Position numbers and translations under genes: made by a program. Under the pieces are notes generated by a model that saw only the letters and a list, made by a program, of their open reading frames with translations, was not told where the DNA came from and did not search any database. From an uncultured Sphingomonadales bacterium (GTDB lineage Bacteria; Pseudomonadota; Alphaproteobacteria; Sphingomonadales; Sphingomonadaceae): a DNA stretch of 64,000 nucleotides. Positions 51,401 to 62,231 of the stretch are shown one piece after another; position 1 is the stretch's first letter; each line of letters opens with the position of its first letter. The stretch covers positions 1-64,000 of the forward strand of contig CAIJLZ010000004.1 in the NCBI GenBank assembly GCA_903821605.1, written 5' to 3'.

Positions 51401-52834
51401 TCAAGCCGCGGTACCGCCAACGGTCAGGCTGTCGATCAGCAAGGTCGGTTGGCCAACGCCCGCCGGGACCGACTGCCCCCCCTTGCCACACACCCCGATG
51501 CCCTCATCAAGCGCCATGTCATTTCCGATCGCCGACACGCGGGTCAGCACGCTTGGCCCGTCGCCGATCAGCGTCGCCCCCTTGACCGGCGCACCCAGCT
51601 TGCCATTCTCGATCTTATAGGCCTCGGTGCAGGAAAAGACGAACTTCCCGCTGGTGATATCCACCTGCCCACCGCCAAAGCTCTTCGCGAAAATGCCATT
51701 TTTGACGCGCGACAGGATTTCGGCGGGGTCGTCGTTGCCGCCCTTCATAAACGTGTTGGTCATGCGCGGCATCGGGGCATGGGCATAGCTTTCACGCCGC
51801 CCGTTGCCAGTCGATTCGCCACCCATCAACCGGGCATTGAGCCGGTCCATCAAATAGCCCCGCAAAATCCCATCCTCGATCAGCACGGTCTCCTGCGTCG
51901 GGGTGCCCTCATCATCAATCGTCAGCGACCCGCGACGTCCCGCAATCGAGCCATCATCCACCACGGTCACGCCCGGCGCGGCCACACGCTGGCCAATCCG
52001 ACCGGCAAAGGCGCTGGTGCCCTTGCGGTTGAAGTCACCCTCAAGGCCATGGCCAATCGCTTCATGCAGCAACACACCCGGCCAACCCGGGCCTAGCACC
52101 ACCGTCATTTCGCCGACCGGGGCATCAACCGCATCAAGATTGACCAAGGCCTGTGCCAGCGCCTCATCAATCGCCCGTTCGCGCGCGTCTGAGGTGAACA
52201 GCCGATCATACAACCAGCGCCCACCCATGCCGAACGTGCCGCTTTCGCGTCGGCCATTTTGTTCGACCACAATCGACACGTTAAGGCGGACCAGCGGCCG
52301 CACATCGGTCGCCACAAAACCGTCCGGGCGGACAATCTCGACCACGCTCCAGCTCCCAGAGAGGCCGACACTGACCTGCGCGACGCGCGGGTCGCGGGCG
52401 CGGGCGGCGGCATCAATTTCCGAACAGAGCCGCACCTTGTCCGCAAATGGGACAAGGGTGAGCGGGTTGGTGCCGGTGTAAAGTGCCTCATTGGTCCGGC
52501 GTGGCGGGGCCTGTCGGACCCCCTTGGCGGGATCGAGCAGGGTCAGGGTTTCGGCCGCCCGACGGATCGCCGCAGCGCTCAATTCATTGGCATGGGCAAA
52601 GCCCGTCATCTCACCCGACACGCCCCGCAGGCCGAACCCGGATTCACTGCTGTAATTGGCGGTTTTCAGCCGTCCGTCATCAAAGCCAAAGGTCTCTGAC
52701 ACGCCATATTGCAGATAGAGTTCGCCATCGTCACAGGTCTTGAGCGCGGTGGCGACCAGTTGCTTTGCCTCGTCGGGATCAAGGCCGTCGGGGCGATAAA
52801 GGAACTGGCGAGGGTCAGCAGAAAAATGAGTCAT
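51401..52834 (-). CDS. tldD: Metalloprotease TldD
   Basis: The 477-residue protein carries the TldD zinc motif HExxxH in LLHEAIGHGLEGDFNRKGTSAFAGRIG and the conserved C-terminal GGGQVDITSGKFVFSCTEAYKIENGKLG...VCGKGGQSVPAGVGQPTLLI. TldD with TldE (PmbA) degrades unfolded peptides and matures RiPPs such as microcin B17. No pmbA/tldE gene is nearby. Start 52834 removes a 30-residue unsupported extension. It leads a minus-strand run with the kinase and response regulator, an unusual neighbour. Confidence 0.93.
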   Translation of the reverse strand: MTHFSADPRQFLYRPDGLDPDEAKQLVATALKTCDDGELYLQYGVSETFGFDDGRLKTANYSSESGFGLRGVSGEMTGFAHANELSAAAIRRAAETLTLLDPAKGVRQAPPRRTNEALYTGTNPLTLVPFADKVRLCSEIDAAARARDPRVAQVSVGLSGSWSVVEIVRPDGFVATDVRPLVRLNVSIVVEQNGRRESGTFGMGGRWLYDRLFTSDARERAIDEALAQALVNLDAVDAPVGEMTVVLGPGWPGVLLHEAIGHGLEGDFNRKGTSAFAGRIGQRVAAPGVTVVDDGSIAGRRGSLTIDDEGTPTQETVLIEDGILRGYLMDRLNARLMGGESTGNGRRESYAHAPMPRMTNTFMKGGNDDPAEILSRVKNGIFAKSFGGGQVDITSGKFVFSCTEAYKIENGKLGAPVKGATLIGDGPSVLTRVSAIGNDMALDEGIGVCGKGGQSVPAGVGQPTLLIDSLTVGGTAA

Positions 52835-52925
52835 AAGACGGGAATATAGGGCCTTTCCGCGCCAAGGGAAGGCCTCCACCCGCTCGCTTGCATCCAGTGA
52901 ATGCCGGGTTAGGCTGGCATCCATC

Positions 52926-52966
52926 CCGAACCGGACCTGTTTCTGTGACGCAAAACAGGCCGGTTC
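52926..52966. promoter_or_regulatory. Large inverted repeat between tldD and TetR genes
   Basis: CGAACCGG-A-CCTGTTT (52926-52941) is mirrored by AAACAGG-CCGGTTCG (52952-52966), a 15-bp inverted repeat with one bulged A and a 10-nt centre. It lies in the divergent promoter region 39 nt before the TetR start. It is a likely operator for the TetR protein or a strong leader hairpin. Confidence 0.55.
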
Positions 52967-53004
52967 GTGAAAACAGTCCAGTTGCTTAAAATGAGTGAGG
53001 CGTA

Positions 53005-53655
53005 ATGGTGGTCACCAACACAAAGAGACGATTCACACCAGCAGAAGGACGCGAGCGCGCATTGGAGGCTGCACGGGCGCTGATGCTCCAGCAGGGGCCG
53101 CAAGCGGTCACACTCAAGGCGGTCGCGGCGCGAATTGGGCGAACCCATGCCAATCTCATTCATCATTTCGGTAGCGCAGCAGCCTTGCAGCGCGCGCTGG
53201 CGGTCAACATCTCACGCCGGATCGTGGCGCGGATCGGCAAGGCCGTGCTGCGGGTGCGCGACAAACAGGCCGATCCGCGCGAAGTCGTCGACGCCACCTT
53301 CGACGCCTTTCGCAAAGAGGGGGTCGGGCCACTGGCGGCATGGATGATGCTAACCGGCCAGCGCGATGTGCTGGACCCGATCTTGCAAGCGATGCAGCGC
53401 CTGATCGAAGAGCTACACGCCGAGGAAATGAACGTCCCGCTCCAGCACCATACGCTTGGTCTGGTGCTGAGCGCGCTCGGCTATTCGCTGCTGGGTCATG
53501 AGTTTGCCGCCGCGCTCGGATTGCCGCTGGAAACCAGCCGTGACATCGCGGCGGACCATCTCCGACTCAGCCTGATCCAAGCCTATGCCGCGCAAGGCGT
53601 GGTGTGGACCGGGCCGAACCGCCCCGATTCGTCGCGCCGGGCTGGACCGCACTGA
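53005..53655 (+). CDS. TetR/AcrR-family transcriptional regulator
   Basis: This 216-residue protein has the TetR HTH (ALEAARALMLQQGPQAVTLKAVAARIGRTHANLIHHFGSAAALQRALAVNISRRIV) and an all-helical ligand domain. It is divergent from tldD across a 170-nt region holding a strong inverted repeat, and 78 nt upstream of obgE on the same strand. GTGAGG precedes ATG 53005. The ligand is unknown; the sequence pattern HANLIHHFGS is typical of sphingomonad TetR proteins of unknown target. Confidence 0.88.
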   Translation: MVVTNTKRRFTPAEGRERALEAARALMLQQGPQAVTLKAVAARIGRTHANLIHHFGSAAALQRALAVNISRRIVARIGKAVLRVRDKQADPREVVDATFDAFRKEGVGPLAAWMMLTGQRDVLDPILQAMQRLIEELHAEEMNVPLQHHTLGLVLSALGYSLLGHEFAAALGLPLETSRDIAADHLRLSLIQAYAAQGVVWTGPNRPDSSRRAGPH

Positions 53656-55916
<2,261 letters not shown>

Positions 55917-55917
55917 T

Positions 55918-56826
55918 ATGACCGTGCTGGCCGTAACCGGCGCGACTGGTTTTGTCGGGGGCCATGTGCTGGATCAGGCGGCGGCCCTTGGGCTGGAATT
56001 GCGCGCTCTGACCCGCCGGGCGCAACCACCGCGCCATGGCGTGACTTGGGTCAGCGGCACGCTGGACGATGCGGACGCGCTCGATCAATGCATGGCTGGG
56101 GCGGATGCCGTGCTCCACATCGCGGGCGTGATCAACGCACCGGATGAGCAAGGCTTTATAACTGGCAATGTCACCGGCACTGCGCAGGTCATGGCCGCAG
56201 CCCAGCGTGCCAATATCCAGCGTTTTATCCATGTCTCCTCGCTCGCCGCACGCGAGCCCGCCTTGTCCGCTTATGGCCGGTCGAAAGCCCAGTCGGAAAC
56301 CTTGTTGCAGGCGTCCGCGCTCGACTGGACAATCGTACGCCCGCCCGCCGTTTATGGTCCGGGCGACCGCGAAACGCTCGAACTCTATCGCATGGCCAAG
56401 CACCGTGTCGTGATGTTACCGCCGGGTGGTCGGCTTTCGCTGATCGAGGCGGGCGACCTCGCGCGGCTGTTGCTCCGCCTCATCGACGCACCGGCCAGTA
56501 TCGGCGCGCTCTACGAACCCGATGATGGCCGATCCGGCGGCTGGGCGCATGACGAATTCGCCCACTGCCTTGGTGCGGCGCTTGATCGCCAGATACTACC
56601 GCTCGCCGTGCCGCGCCGGATCATGGAATGGGCGAGCCGGGTCGATGTCTGGCTGCGCGGCAACGCGGCCAAGCTGACCGCCGACCGAGTCGCCTATTTC
56701 TGTCATCCAGACTGGGTTTGCCGCCCGGAACATCAGCCTCCCGCCGATATCTGGGCTCCCCTCATGCCCACCGAACGCGGGACAAGGCTGGCGGCGCGCT
56801 GGTATCGCGAACAGGGCTGGCTCTAA
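55918..56826 (+). CDS. NAD(P)-dependent epimerase/dehydratase family protein
   Basis: This 302-residue extended short-chain dehydrogenase has the Rossmann motif TGATGFVGG, an NAAG-like segment, and the catalytic S/YxxxK site (VSSLAAREPALSAYGRSKAQSE). It then has WTIVRPPAVYGPGDRETLELYRM. It starts 2 nt after proB and probably belongs to the obgE-proB operon. Relatives include sugar-nucleotide epimerases and NDUFA9-like proteins; the substrate is not clear. It ends 2 nt before the convergent pgi. Confidence 0.85.
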   Translation: MTVLAVTGATGFVGGHVLDQAAALGLELRALTRRAQPPRHGVTWVSGTLDDADALDQCMAGADAVLHIAGVINAPDEQGFITGNVTGTAQVMAAAQRANIQRFIHVSSLAAREPALSAYGRSKAQSETLLQASALDWTIVRPPAVYGPGDRETLELYRMAKHRVVMLPPGGRLSLIEAGDLARLLLRLIDAPASIGALYEPDDGRSGGWAHDEFAHCLGAALDRQILPLAVPRRIMEWASRVDVWLRGNAAKLTADRVAYFCHPDWVCRPEHQPPADIWAPLMPTERGTRLAARWYREQGWL

Positions 56827-56828
56827 CC

Positions 56829-58298
56829 TTACAGCCCGATACGCTTCGCAAGCGCGACGGTGGAGGCATCCATCCCGCCCGTGCCGCCGTCGCCAATCTG
56901 CCGGGCCAGTTGCTTGCCCCATTCCACCCCGAACTGATCGAACGGGTTGTTGCCGATCAGCACCGCATTGACGAAGGTCCGGTGCTCGTAAAAGGCGATC
57001 AGCGCGCCCAGCGTCGCAGGGTCCAGCCGATCAAGTAGGATCGTCACCGATGGCCGGTTGCCCGCATAGGCCCTTGCCGGATCATCGCTCACCCGCCCGG
57101 TCATCAGCGCCGACGCCTGAGCAAGGCAGTTGGACAACAGTTGGAGATGATGATTCTCGTCCAGATCATGGCCCGGTTCAATCACCGCCAGAAATTCGAC
57201 GGGGACCATCACCCGGCCTTGATGCAGCAACTGAAACACCGCGTGTTGGGCATCGGTGCCAACCCCACCCCAGGTGATTGGCGCGGATGGCACCATCAAT
57301 GGCCGCCCCGCATGATCAACCGACTTGCCGTTGCTCTCCATTTCGAGTTGCTGGAGATAGGCGGGCAGAAAGCGCAACCGCTCATCATAAGCAAATACCG
57401 CCCGCGTCTGGCAGGCCGCTTGCTCGACATAATAACGATCGATCAAGGCCGCGATGACGGGCGCATTACGCGCCGGATCGGCGGCGATAAAATGCTGGTC
57501 CATCGCCGCGGCACCATCCAGCAACTGCTCAAACGCATCCCAGCCCAGCGCCAGCGCCACCGGAAAACCAATCGACGACCATAAGGAATAACGCCCGCCC
57601 ACTGTTTCGGTGAACGGCAGGACGCGGGTTTCATCCACGCCCCATTCCAGCGCCTTGTCAGGATCCGCCGTCACCGCGACGACTCGGCCATGCGGATCAT
57701 CGACCCCGGCCTCTTCCATCCATTCCAGCACGGAGGCGGCGTTAAGCATGGTTTCAATCGTGGTGAAGGTCTTGGACGCCACAACCAGCAAGCTGTGATG
57801 CGGATCGCAATGGGCAAAGGCTTCTTTCAGCGCGCAACCATCGACATTCGAGACGACCCAAACCGCATAACGCACGCCATCGCGCCCCAGCGCATCCACC
57901 AGCAGCTTCGGGCCTAGACCCGATCCGCCGATGCCAACATGGATGATATGGCGAATCTCGCCGAGCAGCCCCGCATTTACCGCTTCCACCAGCCCGTGCA
58001 TCCGACCCCGCAGCGCGCGCGCCAACGCCACGCTCTCGGTCGCTCCCGTGCCGCGTTCGGCAAGATGTTCAGCGGCACGCCCTTCCGTTTCGTTGACGAT
58101 TGCGCCCCGCACCAAGCGCTGCCGCCAGTCGTCAAAATCCGCGCGTTCGAGCCGGGCCACACCGTCGCCCAACAGCGACTCGGTCACATGGGTCTTGGAC
58201 CAGTCAAACCAGATACCGCCTGCCTCGACGCTCCAGCGCTCGACCCGACCGGGTTCTTGGGCGAAAAGGTCGTTAAGAACGGTCGCACTTGACGGCAT
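56829..58298 (-). CDS. pgi: Glucose-6-phosphate isomerase
   Basis: The 489-residue glycolytic/gluconeogenic enzyme has PGI signatures VGGRYSLWSSIGFPVALALG and NPFDQFGVEWGKQLA, plus the MESNGKSVD active-site segment. It interconverts glucose 6-phosphate and fructose 6-phosphate. I choose MPSSATVL (58298) over the ATG at 58304, since GGAG is 8 nt upstream of it. The promoter region overlaps that of the divergent lepB. Sphingomonads commonly use Entner-Doudoroff glycolysis, so Pgi mainly feeds sugars back. Confidence 0.96.
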   Translation of the reverse strand: MPSSATVLNDLFAQEPGRVERWSVEAGGIWFDWSKTHVTESLLGDGVARLERADFDDWRQRLVRGAIVNETEGRAAEHLAERGTGATESVALARALRGRMHGLVEAVNAGLLGEIRHIIHVGIGGSGLGPKLLVDALGRDGVRYAVWVVSNVDGCALKEAFAHCDPHHSLLVVASKTFTTIETMLNAASVLEWMEEAGVDDPHGRVVAVTADPDKALEWGVDETRVLPFTETVGGRYSLWSSIGFPVALALGWDAFEQLLDGAAAMDQHFIAADPARNAPVIAALIDRYYVEQAACQTRAVFAYDERLRFLPAYLQQLEMESNGKSVDHAGRPLMVPSAPITWGGVGTDAQHAVFQLLHQGRVMVPVEFLAVIEPGHDLDENHHLQLLSNCLAQASALMTGRVSDDPARAYAGNRPSVTILLDRLDPATLGALIAFYEHRTFVNAVLIGNNPFDQFGVEWGKQLARQIGDGGTGGMDASTVALAKRIGL

Positions 58299-58414
58299 GC
58301 ACATGTCTCCAGACGGGGAAGAAAGCCCGCTTGACCCCTATAACCATGCCCAAGCCCCACTCCAAGTTGCAAAGCGGCTTGACGCGCGTCCGGATGCACG
58401 CGAAAGCCAGCGCC

Positions 58415-59257
58415 ATGACCGACCAGAACGCCGCCGCGCAGGATGCCCCCACCCCCGCCTCCCCCAAGGATGGCTGGCGAGAAAATTTGCGCTTCTTCGG
58501 CACGGTATTGGTGATCGCCTTTGTGATCCGCAGCCTGGTCTTCGGCCTGTTCAACATTCCGTCCGAATCAATGCTGCCGCGCCTGTTGGTCGGTGATTAT
58601 CTGCTCGTGTCGAAATGGCCCTATGGCTATTCGCGCTACAGCTTCGTCTTCGGCCTGATCGATTTCGACGGCCGCGTGTTGGCCGAGCAGCCGGAACGCG
58701 GCGATGTCGTCGTGTTCCGCGCCCCGCCGGAAAACAAGGTTGATTATATCAAGCGGCTGATCGGCCTGCCGGGTGACACGGTCGAACTGCGCCATGGTCA
58801 GGTCATTCTGAACGGCAAGCCGGTGCCGCGCGTCCCGGTGGATGATTTCCTCAAGCCGGTCTCTGCCAACAGCAGCTGTGAACCACAGCCCTTTCTCGAC
58901 CAACCACAGCCGGAAACCCTGGCCGATGGGCGGGAGGTCTGCCGCTATCACCGCTTCCGCGAGACGCTGCCGAATGGCAAAAGCTATGACGTGCTCGACC
59001 TTGGAGAGATCACCAAGGATGACATGGCGCCGACCATCGTGCCGGAAGGCCATTATTTCATGATGGGCGATAATCGCGACAACAGCCTCGACAGCCGGTT
59101 CAGCCCGGCCGAGGGGGGAATCGGTCTGGTGCCGGAGGAAAATCTGATCGGCCGCGCCGCCTTTACCTATTTCTCGACCGATGGCAGCGCCAATGTGTTG
59201 CTGCCCTGGACATGGCTCACTGCCATGCGCGCCTCGCGCATCGGGGAAGGTTTCTGA
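58415..59257 (+). CDS. lepB: Signal peptidase I
   Basis: The 280-residue inner-membrane serine protease removes signal peptides. One N-terminal membrane helix (RFFGTVLVIAFVIRSLVFGLFN) is followed by the catalytic Ser in IPSESMLPRLLVGDYLLVSKW (S52), the catalytic Lys in DYIKRLIGLPGD (K113) and the box E motif MGDNRDNSLDSRF. An insertion with two Cys (SSCEPQ...REVCRYH) separates boxes D and E. Start 58415 is the best guess; 58394 is possible. It is the first gene of lepB-rnc-era, a classic arrangement. Confidence 0.95.
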   Translation: MTDQNAAAQDAPTPASPKDGWRENLRFFGTVLVIAFVIRSLVFGLFNIPSESMLPRLLVGDYLLVSKWPYGYSRYSFVFGLIDFDGRVLAEQPERGDVVVFRAPPENKVDYIKRLIGLPGDTVELRHGQVILNGKPVPRVPVDDFLKPVSANSSCEPQPFLDQPQPETLADGREVCRYHRFRETLPNGKSYDVLDLGEITKDDMAPTIVPEGHYFMMGDNRDNSLDSRFSPAEGGIGLVPEENLIGRAAFTYFSTDGSANVLLPWTWLTAMRASRIGEGF

Positions 59258-59925
59258 GCAGGCCGTCCGACCTTGGCGACTGGCTGGCGAGCGCGCTTGG
59301 CCATCGCCCTGCCGACCTTGCCGCATTCCAGCAGGCGCTGACCCATGGCAGCCATGGCGGCAACCATTATCAGCGCCTTGAATTCCTCGGCGACCGCATC
59401 CTCGGCCTGATCATGGCCGAATGGCTGTTTGAACTTTATCCGGATGAGCCCGAAGGCCATTTATCGAAACGTCTGAATGCGCAGGTGTCGGGCGAAAGCT
59501 GTGCCGGCATTGCCCGCACGCTCGGCGTGCCGACCCATTTACGGCTGGGCAAACAGGCGCGTGACGATGGCGGATCATCGTCGACCAACATTCTGGGCGA
59601 CGTCATGGAAGCGTTGATCGGTGCAATCTATCTCGATGCCGGGCTTGAGGCCGCACGCGGGCTGATCCGCCGGTTGTGGAGCGATCAGGTCACCGGCACC
59701 GCCGCCGTGCCACAGCACCCGAAATCGGCCTTGCAGGAATGGGCCGCGGCCCATCGCCGCCGCACGCCGAATTACGAAATTGTCGAACGGTCGGGCCCCG
59801 ATCATGCCCCGGTCTTTACCGTGGAGGTCACCGTCAACGGGGCCGGCAGCGCGCGGGGCAGCGGTAGCTCGAAACAAGAAGCAGAAACCGCAGCGGCCAC
59901 CGCCCTGCTGGCAGAGTTGAAATGA
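59212..59925 (+). CDS. rnc: Ribonuclease III
   Basis: The enzyme cleaves double-stranded RNA. The RIII domain has the signature RLEFLGDRILGL and the second acidic site GDVMEALIGAIYLD; a C-terminal dsRBD follows (PKSALQEWAAAHRRRTPNYEIVERSGPDHAPVFTVEVTVNGAGSARGSGSSKQEAETAAATALL). The start is unclear. ATG 59212 makes a 237-residue protein but overlaps lepB by 46 nt. An in-frame CTG at 59254, right after GGGGAAGG and overlapping the lepB stop as CTGA, gives an N-terminus closer to other RNase III proteins. No ATG, GTG or TTG lies between. Confidence 0.95.
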   Translation: MAHCHARLAHRGRFLSRPSDLGDWLASALGHRPADLAAFQQALTHGSHGGNHYQRLEFLGDRILGLIMAEWLFELYPDEPEGHLSKRLNAQVSGESCAGIARTLGVPTHLRLGKQARDDGGSSSTNILGDVMEALIGAIYLDAGLEAARGLIRRLWSDQVTGTAAVPQHPKSALQEWAAAHRRRTPNYEIVERSGPDHAPVFTVEVTVNGAGSARGSGSSKQEAETAAATALLAELK

Positions 59926-59926
59926 G

Positions 59927-60832
59927 ATGATGAATTTGAACGAACAACAATGCGGCCTTGTGGCCTTGGTGGGCGCACCTAATGCGGGCAAGTCGACGCT
60001 GGTGAATGCGCTGGTCGGCCAGAAAATCGCAATCGTCAGCCCCAAGGCACAGACGACGCGGACCAAGCTGCTAGGCGTCGCGATTGAGGGGGAGTCCCAG
60101 TTGTTGCTGGTCGACACCCCCGGCATTTTCGAACCCAAGCGCCGCCTTGATCGCGCGATGGTGCAGGCCGCTTGGGGCGGCGCCAGTGGGGCAGACGTGA
60201 TCTTGCTGGTCGTGGATGGCAAAGGCGGGCTTGGTCCCAAGGTCGACCTGATCATGGAAGCGCTGGCTGACCGCAGCGAGCCGAAGATGCTGGTGCTCAA
60301 CAAGGTCGATATCGCCGCCAAGGACCGGCTGTTGGTCCATGCCCAGAAGCTCAACGAACGGCTGGCGTTCGAAGAAACATGGTTCATCAGCGCCGAAACC
60401 GGCGATGGTGTGGCCGAACTGAAGGCGGCGCTGGCCAAGCGCATGCCGAAAAGCCCATGGCACTTCCCCGAAGATCAGGTGTCAGACGCAACCGACCGCA
60501 TGCTCGCGGCAGAAATCACCCGCGAACAGCTCTATCTCCAGCTGCACGCCGAACTGCCTTATGCCAGCGCCGTCGAAACCGAACGCTATAAGGAGCGCGA
60601 CGATGGCTCGGTGGAAATCCACCAGCAGATTCTCGTCCAGCGCCCGACCCAGCGCGCGATCATCTTGGGCAAGGGCGGTGCCCGGCTGAAAGAGATCGGC
60701 AGCCGGTCACGCACCGAACTGGCCAAGCTCCTCGGCCAGCCGGTTCACCTCTATCTGCATGTCAAGGTGAAGCCGGACTGGGAGGATGACCGCGGCCTGT
60801 ATCGTGACATCGGGCTCGACTGGGTCGATTGA
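59927..60832 (+). CDS. era: GTPase Era
   Basis: The 301-residue protein has an N-terminal G domain (P-loop GAPNAGKST at residues 16-24, G3 DTPG, G4 NKVD, switch AQTTRTK) and a C-terminal KH domain (IILGKGGARLKEIGSRSRTELAKLLGQPVHLYLHVKV). Era binds 16S rRNA and helps mature the 30S subunit. It follows rnc by 1 nt; either of two adjacent ATGs (59927, 59930) may serve. A GC-rich inverted repeat (CGTTGC/GCAACG) after the stop may end the operon. Confidence 0.97.
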   Translation: MMNLNEQQCGLVALVGAPNAGKSTLVNALVGQKIAIVSPKAQTTRTKLLGVAIEGESQLLLVDTPGIFEPKRRLDRAMVQAAWGGASGADVILLVVDGKGGLGPKVDLIMEALADRSEPKMLVLNKVDIAAKDRLLVHAQKLNERLAFEETWFISAETGDGVAELKAALAKRMPKSPWHFPEDQVSDATDRMLAAEITREQLYLQLHAELPYASAVETERYKERDDGSVEIHQQILVQRPTQRAIILGKGGARLKEIGSRSRTELAKLLGQPVHLYLHVKVKPDWEDDRGLYRDIGLDWVD

Positions 60833-60897
60833 CCCGTTGCGCGACGGAGCGCAGCAACGACTCAACCCGGTGACGATAGTTCAGGCAGCCTGGGGGT

Positions 60898-61383
60898 TCA
60901 GGCGGCCTTGGCGTCGTCCTTGACCGCAATCATCTCGCGGAACTGGGTGGCGTCTTCGATCATGATGAAATAGCCTGATTTATAGCTGACCCGGACCAGG
61001 TGGCGCATGCCGATTTTGGCGAGTGCCGAGCGCAGGTGCGACATGTACACCACGACGCTGCGCGGCGAAAAGCCGAGCCGGGCCGCGAGCACTTCATGGC
61101 TGTGGATCGTATCGGGATAGCGCAGCAGATAGGCCAGAATCCGTGCCGCCGAGAGCTGCTTGATCCCCAGCAACACCCCCAATTTCAGCGGATTGAGATC
61201 TTCATTTGCTTCTTCGGCCGCGCCAATCTTGGTCGGCAGGCGTTCAATTTCGGCGGCAACATTCAGGCATTCCTGAAAGTCGATCATGCCATCCTTGAGA
61301 TTCACCGCCGATTTGAGGCGGGAGGCCAGTTCCCGGAGATATTCGTTAACCGAAACCGGACTTGAGGCAGTCTTTTCCAACAT
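60898..61383 (-). CDS. Winged-helix (OmpR/PhoB-type) regulator without receiver domain
   Basis: This 161-residue protein has an OmpR-type winged helix in its second half (LNPLKLGVLLGIKQLSAARILAYLLRYPDTIHSHEVLAARLGFSPRSVVVYMSHLRSALAKIGMRHLVRVSYKSGYFIM). The first 65 residues are helical and do not form a receiver domain, so it is not phosphorylated in the usual way. TGGAG before ATG 61383 supports the start. It is monocistronic, with a long, fairly AT-rich upstream region containing TTGACA. The target genes are unknown. Confidence 0.75.
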   Translation of the reverse strand: MLEKTASSPVSVNEYLRELASRLKSAVNLKDGMIDFQECLNVAAEIERLPTKIGAAEEANEDLNPLKLGVLLGIKQLSAARILAYLLRYPDTIHSHEVLAARLGFSPRSVVVYMSHLRSALAKIGMRHLVRVSYKSGYFIMIEDATQFREMIAVKDDAKAA

Positions 61384-61650
61384 ATGATTACTCCAACACA
61401 ACGCGACAAACACAGGCGGTTTCTCAAACAGAGATCAATATTTAACCGCAAATCATTGATGATCCGTTGCCCGGGCGCTGTCAATTGCGAATTCAACATC
61501 GGCGATTTGACAAAAATGATCATGCGCCTAAGCGCGAACCGGCTGATTTTCCCGTGTTTTCGACATGGCGGGCAACAGCACGCGCCACCGCGCCAGATCC
61601 CATTGTGCAAAACAGGGACCAATTTGGTGAAAATCAAACCATGGCCCGAA
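61384..61650. other. Upstream region of winged-helix gene, no gene
   Basis: About 270 nt between the winged-helix regulator and the tRNA-Ala terminator hold no convincing ORF. A minus-strand TTGACA (61484-61479) could be the -35 of the regulator gene. The track ORFs here are out-of-frame extensions. Confidence 0.35.
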
Positions 61651-61657
61651 AACAAGA

Positions 61658-61680
61658 AAGGCACGCCATTGGCGTGCCTT
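61658..61680 (-). terminator. Terminator of tRNA-Ala
   Basis: AAGGCACGCC-ATT-GGCGTGCCTT is a perfect 10-bp hairpin. On the minus strand it is followed by TCTTGTTTTC, 20 nt beyond the tRNA 3' end. Confidence 0.75.
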
Positions 61681-61701
61681 CTGGTTCCCTTGGGGGAAGG
61701 A

Positions 61702-61777
61702 TGGTGGAGCCTAGCGGGATCGAACCGCTGACCTCTACACTGCCAGTGTAGCGCTCTCCCAGCTGAGCTAAGGCCCC
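61702..61777 (-). tRNA. tRNA-Ala (GGC)
   Basis: The minus strand reads GGGGCCTTAGCTCAGCTGGGAGAGCGC...ACTGGCAGT...GGTTCGATCCCGCTAGGCTCCACCA. It has a 7-bp acceptor stem with the G3-U70 alanine identity pair, anticodon GGC and encoded CCA. The length is 76 nt. Confidence 0.96.
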
Positions 61778-61854
61778 GTTACCATCGGGTGCCGGAACGT
61801 CTCCGCTCCGGCGTGACGCGGCCTATAAGTGGGGCCACGTCGAATTGCAATGCC

Positions 61855-62172
61855 TTAATTTTCGTCGTGGGTCTCGGTCGCGGCAAGGCCAAGATCGTCG
61901 TCACCGCCGAGATCAACCTCGTCGTCCGGGCTTTGTTCCTGCTCATCGATGTTGAGCACATCTTCTTCGACCAGATCGGTGTCCTTGGTCAGATCGACCT
62001 CTTCCGCCTTGACTGATTCGAAGGGCAGCGGCTGCTTCGACTTGAGCACCGGCTCCGGCATCCATGCGCCACCGCAGTTGATGCAGGTGACGGGATCGTC
62101 CTTGCCGAGGTCATAGAAGCGGGTAGCGCATTTCGGGCAAGTGCGCTTGGTGCCCCATTCTGCCTTGATCAC
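61855..62172 (-). CDS. TIGR02300 family zinc-ribbon protein
   Basis: A 105-residue protein with the family N-terminus IKAEWGTKRTCPKCATRFYDLGKDDPVTCINCG, a CxxC/CxxC zinc ribbon, and a long acidic tail (EEDVLNIDEQEQSPDDEVDLGGDDDLGLA). I start it at GTG 62172 because family members begin right before KAE-GTKR. It is found in nearly all alphaproteobacteria, often beside aroA, with unknown function; the acidic tail suggests contact with basic partners. It is divergent from aroA. Confidence 0.88.
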   Translation of the reverse strand: MIKAEWGTKRTCPKCATRFYDLGKDDPVTCINCGGAWMPEPVLKSKQPLPFESVKAEEVDLTKDTDLVEEDVLNIDEQEQSPDDEVDLGGDDDLGLAATETHDEN

Positions 62173-62231
62173 GATGTGGTGAACCTTTCGCTTCGCGATA
62201 TTTCGCGGTGAAAATGCTTGGGAGCATCTAG

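Noticed and set aside
60836-60865. GC-rich inverted repeat after era as a rho-independent terminator
   Set aside because: The stem is interrupted and no T-run follows; too weak to annotate as a terminator.
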